From: Azophilus sp963663395
GTDB lineage: Bacteria; Pseudomonadota; Gammaproteobacteria; Pseudomonadales; Azotimanducaceae
Reading direction: 5' to 3'
DNA length: 64,000 bases
Assembly: GCA_963663395.1 (NCBI GenBank)
Contig: OY760226.1
Span: 2,232,001 to 2,296,000 of the forward strand
The notes below the pieces were generated by a model. The model was given only the letters and a program-made list of their open reading frames with translations, was not told where the DNA came from and made no database searches. Position numbers and translations under genes: made by a program. Positions 62,513 to 64,000 of this stretch are shown one piece after another (positions within the stretch are counted from its first letter, which is position 1; each line of letters opens with the position of its first letter).

Positions 62513-63660
62513 CGCCATGCCCGCCCATGGCCACGAGCCGCAGGCGGTTCGTGGCCGGCCTGGCCGCGGCGACCGGCGCGGCCATGTTCGGCTGCGGGCC
62601 AGCGCGCGACGCCGGCCGCGAACTGGCACTGTTGACCTGGGATGCCTATGCCGACCCCCGCCTGCTGGACCTCTGGCGGGAACGGACGGGCGGATCGATC
62701 CGCTACGAGATTCACGTCTCCGACCCGACCTCCGTCAACCGGCTGCGGGCGGGGGAGACGGCGGTCTGGGACTTCGTCAACTTGAACAACCCCTGGGCGC
62801 GCAAGGAACTCTGGCCGGCGGGGCTGATTCGAGACCTGCCGCGAGAGCGGTTCGAGCCCCTCTACGACGCCATGTTCGAGAAGTTCGCGGCCCCCTACCA
62901 CTGGGCGATGAGCGACGACGGCGAACACCTGCTGGGGGTCGTGCAGCGCTTCGAGACCTTCGATTTCGTCGTCAACTCCAACATCGTCTCGCCGCGAACG
63001 GCCCGGGACGAAGGCTGGGACCTGTTCAACAACGCCGATTTCGCCAACCGTTACGGCATTCTCGCCTACGAGGACTGGAACGTGATGGACATCTGCATGG
63101 GCGCCGGCATCGACCCGTTCCGCGAGAAGACCGAGGAGGACTATTCGGCGTTCGCGGCCACCGCCGGCCGGTGGATAAGCAACGCCCGGATGATCACCAC
63201 GGACTTCGCGCAGCTTAATCTTGCCATCATCAACGGCGAGATCGATGCCTATTTCACCGGCGGCACCTATTCGATCACCTCGGCGCGGCTGGAAGGCGTC
63301 GACAACCTGTACGCCGTGACGCCGAACCGGGGCCCTGCCCGAGGCAAGGGCGGCATCAACTGGATCGAGTTGAACTCCGCGGTGGCCAATCCCGAACCCA
63401 ATGACGACGTTCTCGATTTCCTGGAGTGGATCACCGAGCCGGACCCGGCCTACATCATCGCCAACGGCAACGGCAATCTGCAGCCGGTCAGCCAGATGGC
63501 CCGGCCCGAAGTGCTTGCCCGATTCACGAAGGAGCAGCTTGCGGCGCTGCAGTGGGACGAGTTCGAGGAGCGTATCGCCAACTCGGTGGAATTCGACATC
63601 GTGCCCGGCTACGACCGGCTGTACGACATCTATACCGCCGCGATACGGGCCCGCGGCTGA
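62509..63660 (+). CDS. Tat-exported PotD-like ABC substrate-binding protein
   Basis: A 383-residue periplasmic binding protein of the spermidine/putrescine (PotD) type. The N-terminus has a twin-arginine signal S-R-R-R-F-V-A-G-L and a lipobox-like A-M-F-G-C29, so it may be a Tat-exported lipoprotein. 'ELALLTWDAYADPRLLDLW' (family L-x-x-x-x-W-x-x-Y), 'WDFVNLNNPWARKELWPAGLI', 'YGILAYEDWNVMDICMGAGIDPF' and 'NEPNDDVLDFLEWIT'-like C-terminal blocks fit the fold. The polyamine-binding aspartates cannot be assigned with certainty. An ABC ATPase follows at 63923. Confidence 0.88.
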   Translation: MTPCPPMATSRRRFVAGLAAATGAAMFGCGPARDAGRELALLTWDAYADPRLLDLWRERTGGSIRYEIHVSDPTSVNRLRAGETAVWDFVNLNNPWARKELWPAGLIRDLPRERFEPLYDAMFEKFAAPYHWAMSDDGEHLLGVVQRFETFDFVVNSNIVSPRTARDEGWDLFNNADFANRYGILAYEDWNVMDICMGAGIDPFREKTEEDYSAFAATAGRWISNARMITTDFAQLNLAIINGEIDAYFTGGTYSITSARLEGVDNLYAVTPNRGPARGKGGINWIELNSAVANPEPNDDVLDFLEWITEPDPAYIIANGNGNLQPVSQMARPEVLARFTKEQLAALQWDEFEERIANSVEFDIVPGYDRLYDIYTAAIRARG

Positions 63661-63922
63661 TACGCGAATTACCGCCTGGAATCCGTGACGGCGTTTCATG
63701 TTGGCAGTTGGGTTGCGCTTTCGAAAGTGACCAACAAGATCAAAGTCATGGGATTTGGGTCACCTGCCTGGTCGGCCTGAGTCGGAGCCTCGCCAAACCT
63801 CCTGTTGGCGGGTAGGGTTGCCAAATGAGTGAACTTCCAACCCCGATCACCGCCTGCTCCTCGGGCTGGGGCATCACCCCGTTTGCATGACAACGGTCGA
63901 TTCACGTCCAGGGAGCAACAGC
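63661..63922. other. Intergenic region between the binding protein and ABC ATPase genes
   Basis: The 262 bases contain no gene. Two hairpins are visible: GTGACC...GGTCAC (about 63727-63763) and CGCCAA...TTGGCG (about 63791-63810). A GGGAG ribosome-binding site precedes the ATG at 63923. The spacing is long for one ABC operon, so a separate promoter is possible. Confidence 0.5.
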
Positions 63923-64000
63923 ATGACCGGCATCCTGTCGACGCAGGCGGTCTCGAAGCGGTTTGGCGAGGTGCTCGCGCTCGATGCGGTGTCGCTGGAC
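63923..64000 (+). CDS. ABC transporter ATP-binding protein, N-terminal 26 residues
   Basis: The gene runs off the right edge. The visible N-terminus 'VSKRFGEVLALDAVSLD' is the first strand of a PotA-type ABC ATPase (K-x-F-G-x-x-x-A-L-D-x-V-S-L), just before Walker A. With the PotD-like protein upstream it is expected to energise polyamine-type or related import. Confidence 0.85.
   Translation, partial: MTGILSTQAVSKRFGEVLALDAVSLD

Noticed and set aside
59500..63890. Similarity between CGGGCTGGGCATCGCCCCG near 59518 and a like stretch near 63866
   Set aside because: The match is short and GC-rich, and flanking sequences do not align.

Overview
The window is about 64 kb of GC-rich, gene-dense DNA from a Gram-negative bacterium. 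The evidence for that is four TonB-dependent receptors, MlaA/MlaC-type lipid proteins, a TRAP transporter, lipoproteins with lipoboxes and a glutaminyl-tRNA synthetase. The overall gene set suggests an aerobic, probably free-living, high-GC gammaproteobacterium with a scavenging and catabolic lifestyle; this taxonomic placement is inferred. Many neighbouring genes overlap by 1-4 bases (ATGA, GTGA, TGATG), which indicates tight operons. I found no rRNA, tRNA or CRISPR array.

Layout. 1-908: the 3' end of a TonB-dependent receptor. 1030-4148 (-): a coenzyme F420 operon (npdG-cofE-cofD-cofC), flanked by two luciferase-like F420-dependent oxidoreductases (4245, 6641) and a cyclopropane-fatty-acid synthase. 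7684-16991: SDR, SnoaL-like, hydrolase and LuxR genes with two more TonB receptors. 17200-21050: an accessory patch with VapBC, ParDE, an AAA ATPase behind a strong palindrome, an orphan antitoxin and an IS91-family transposase remnant. Gene debris is scattered through it: a hydrolase fragment here, and an LLM fragment and a truncated SDR upstream.

22171-31994: the most striking block, eight co-directional genes in close succession. They encode a TPR lipoprotein (TatT type), TRAP DctP, DctQ and DctM, an MlaC-like protein, MlaA, an MMPL/RND exporter and an LtaS-like membrane sulfatase-fold transferase. I read this as one envelope lipid or hydrophobic-ligand trafficking system. 32156-43112: YjbQ, a paired acyl-CoA dehydrogenase operon with DUF523/DUF1722, a transglutaminase-like protein, a nuclease-like unknown, and glnS overlapping an amidohydrolase. 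43167-51988: a catabolic cluster with a Rieske oxygenase, SnoaL, a TonB receptor, a bicupin and four SDRs. 52185-59380: TraB/GumN, a MoCF-domain protein, glycerophosphodiesterase, enoyl-CoA hydratase, acyl-CoA dehydrogenase and a FAD monooxygenase.

59741-61921 encodes a large unknown whose C-terminal part resembles SopB/IpgD phosphoinositide phosphatases but has a broken CX5R motif. The window ends with DUF1761, a Tat-exported PotD-like binding protein and the start of an ABC ATPase.

Two families of dispersed non-coding repeats were recognised by eye. One is a 122-bp element with a palindromic core. Its second copy is interrupted by a perfect 84-bp terminal-inverted-repeat element flanked by an 8-bp duplication. 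The other is a 183-bp inverted-repeat element with a partial copy elsewhere. Functional calls rest on family motifs read by eye; no database search was run.
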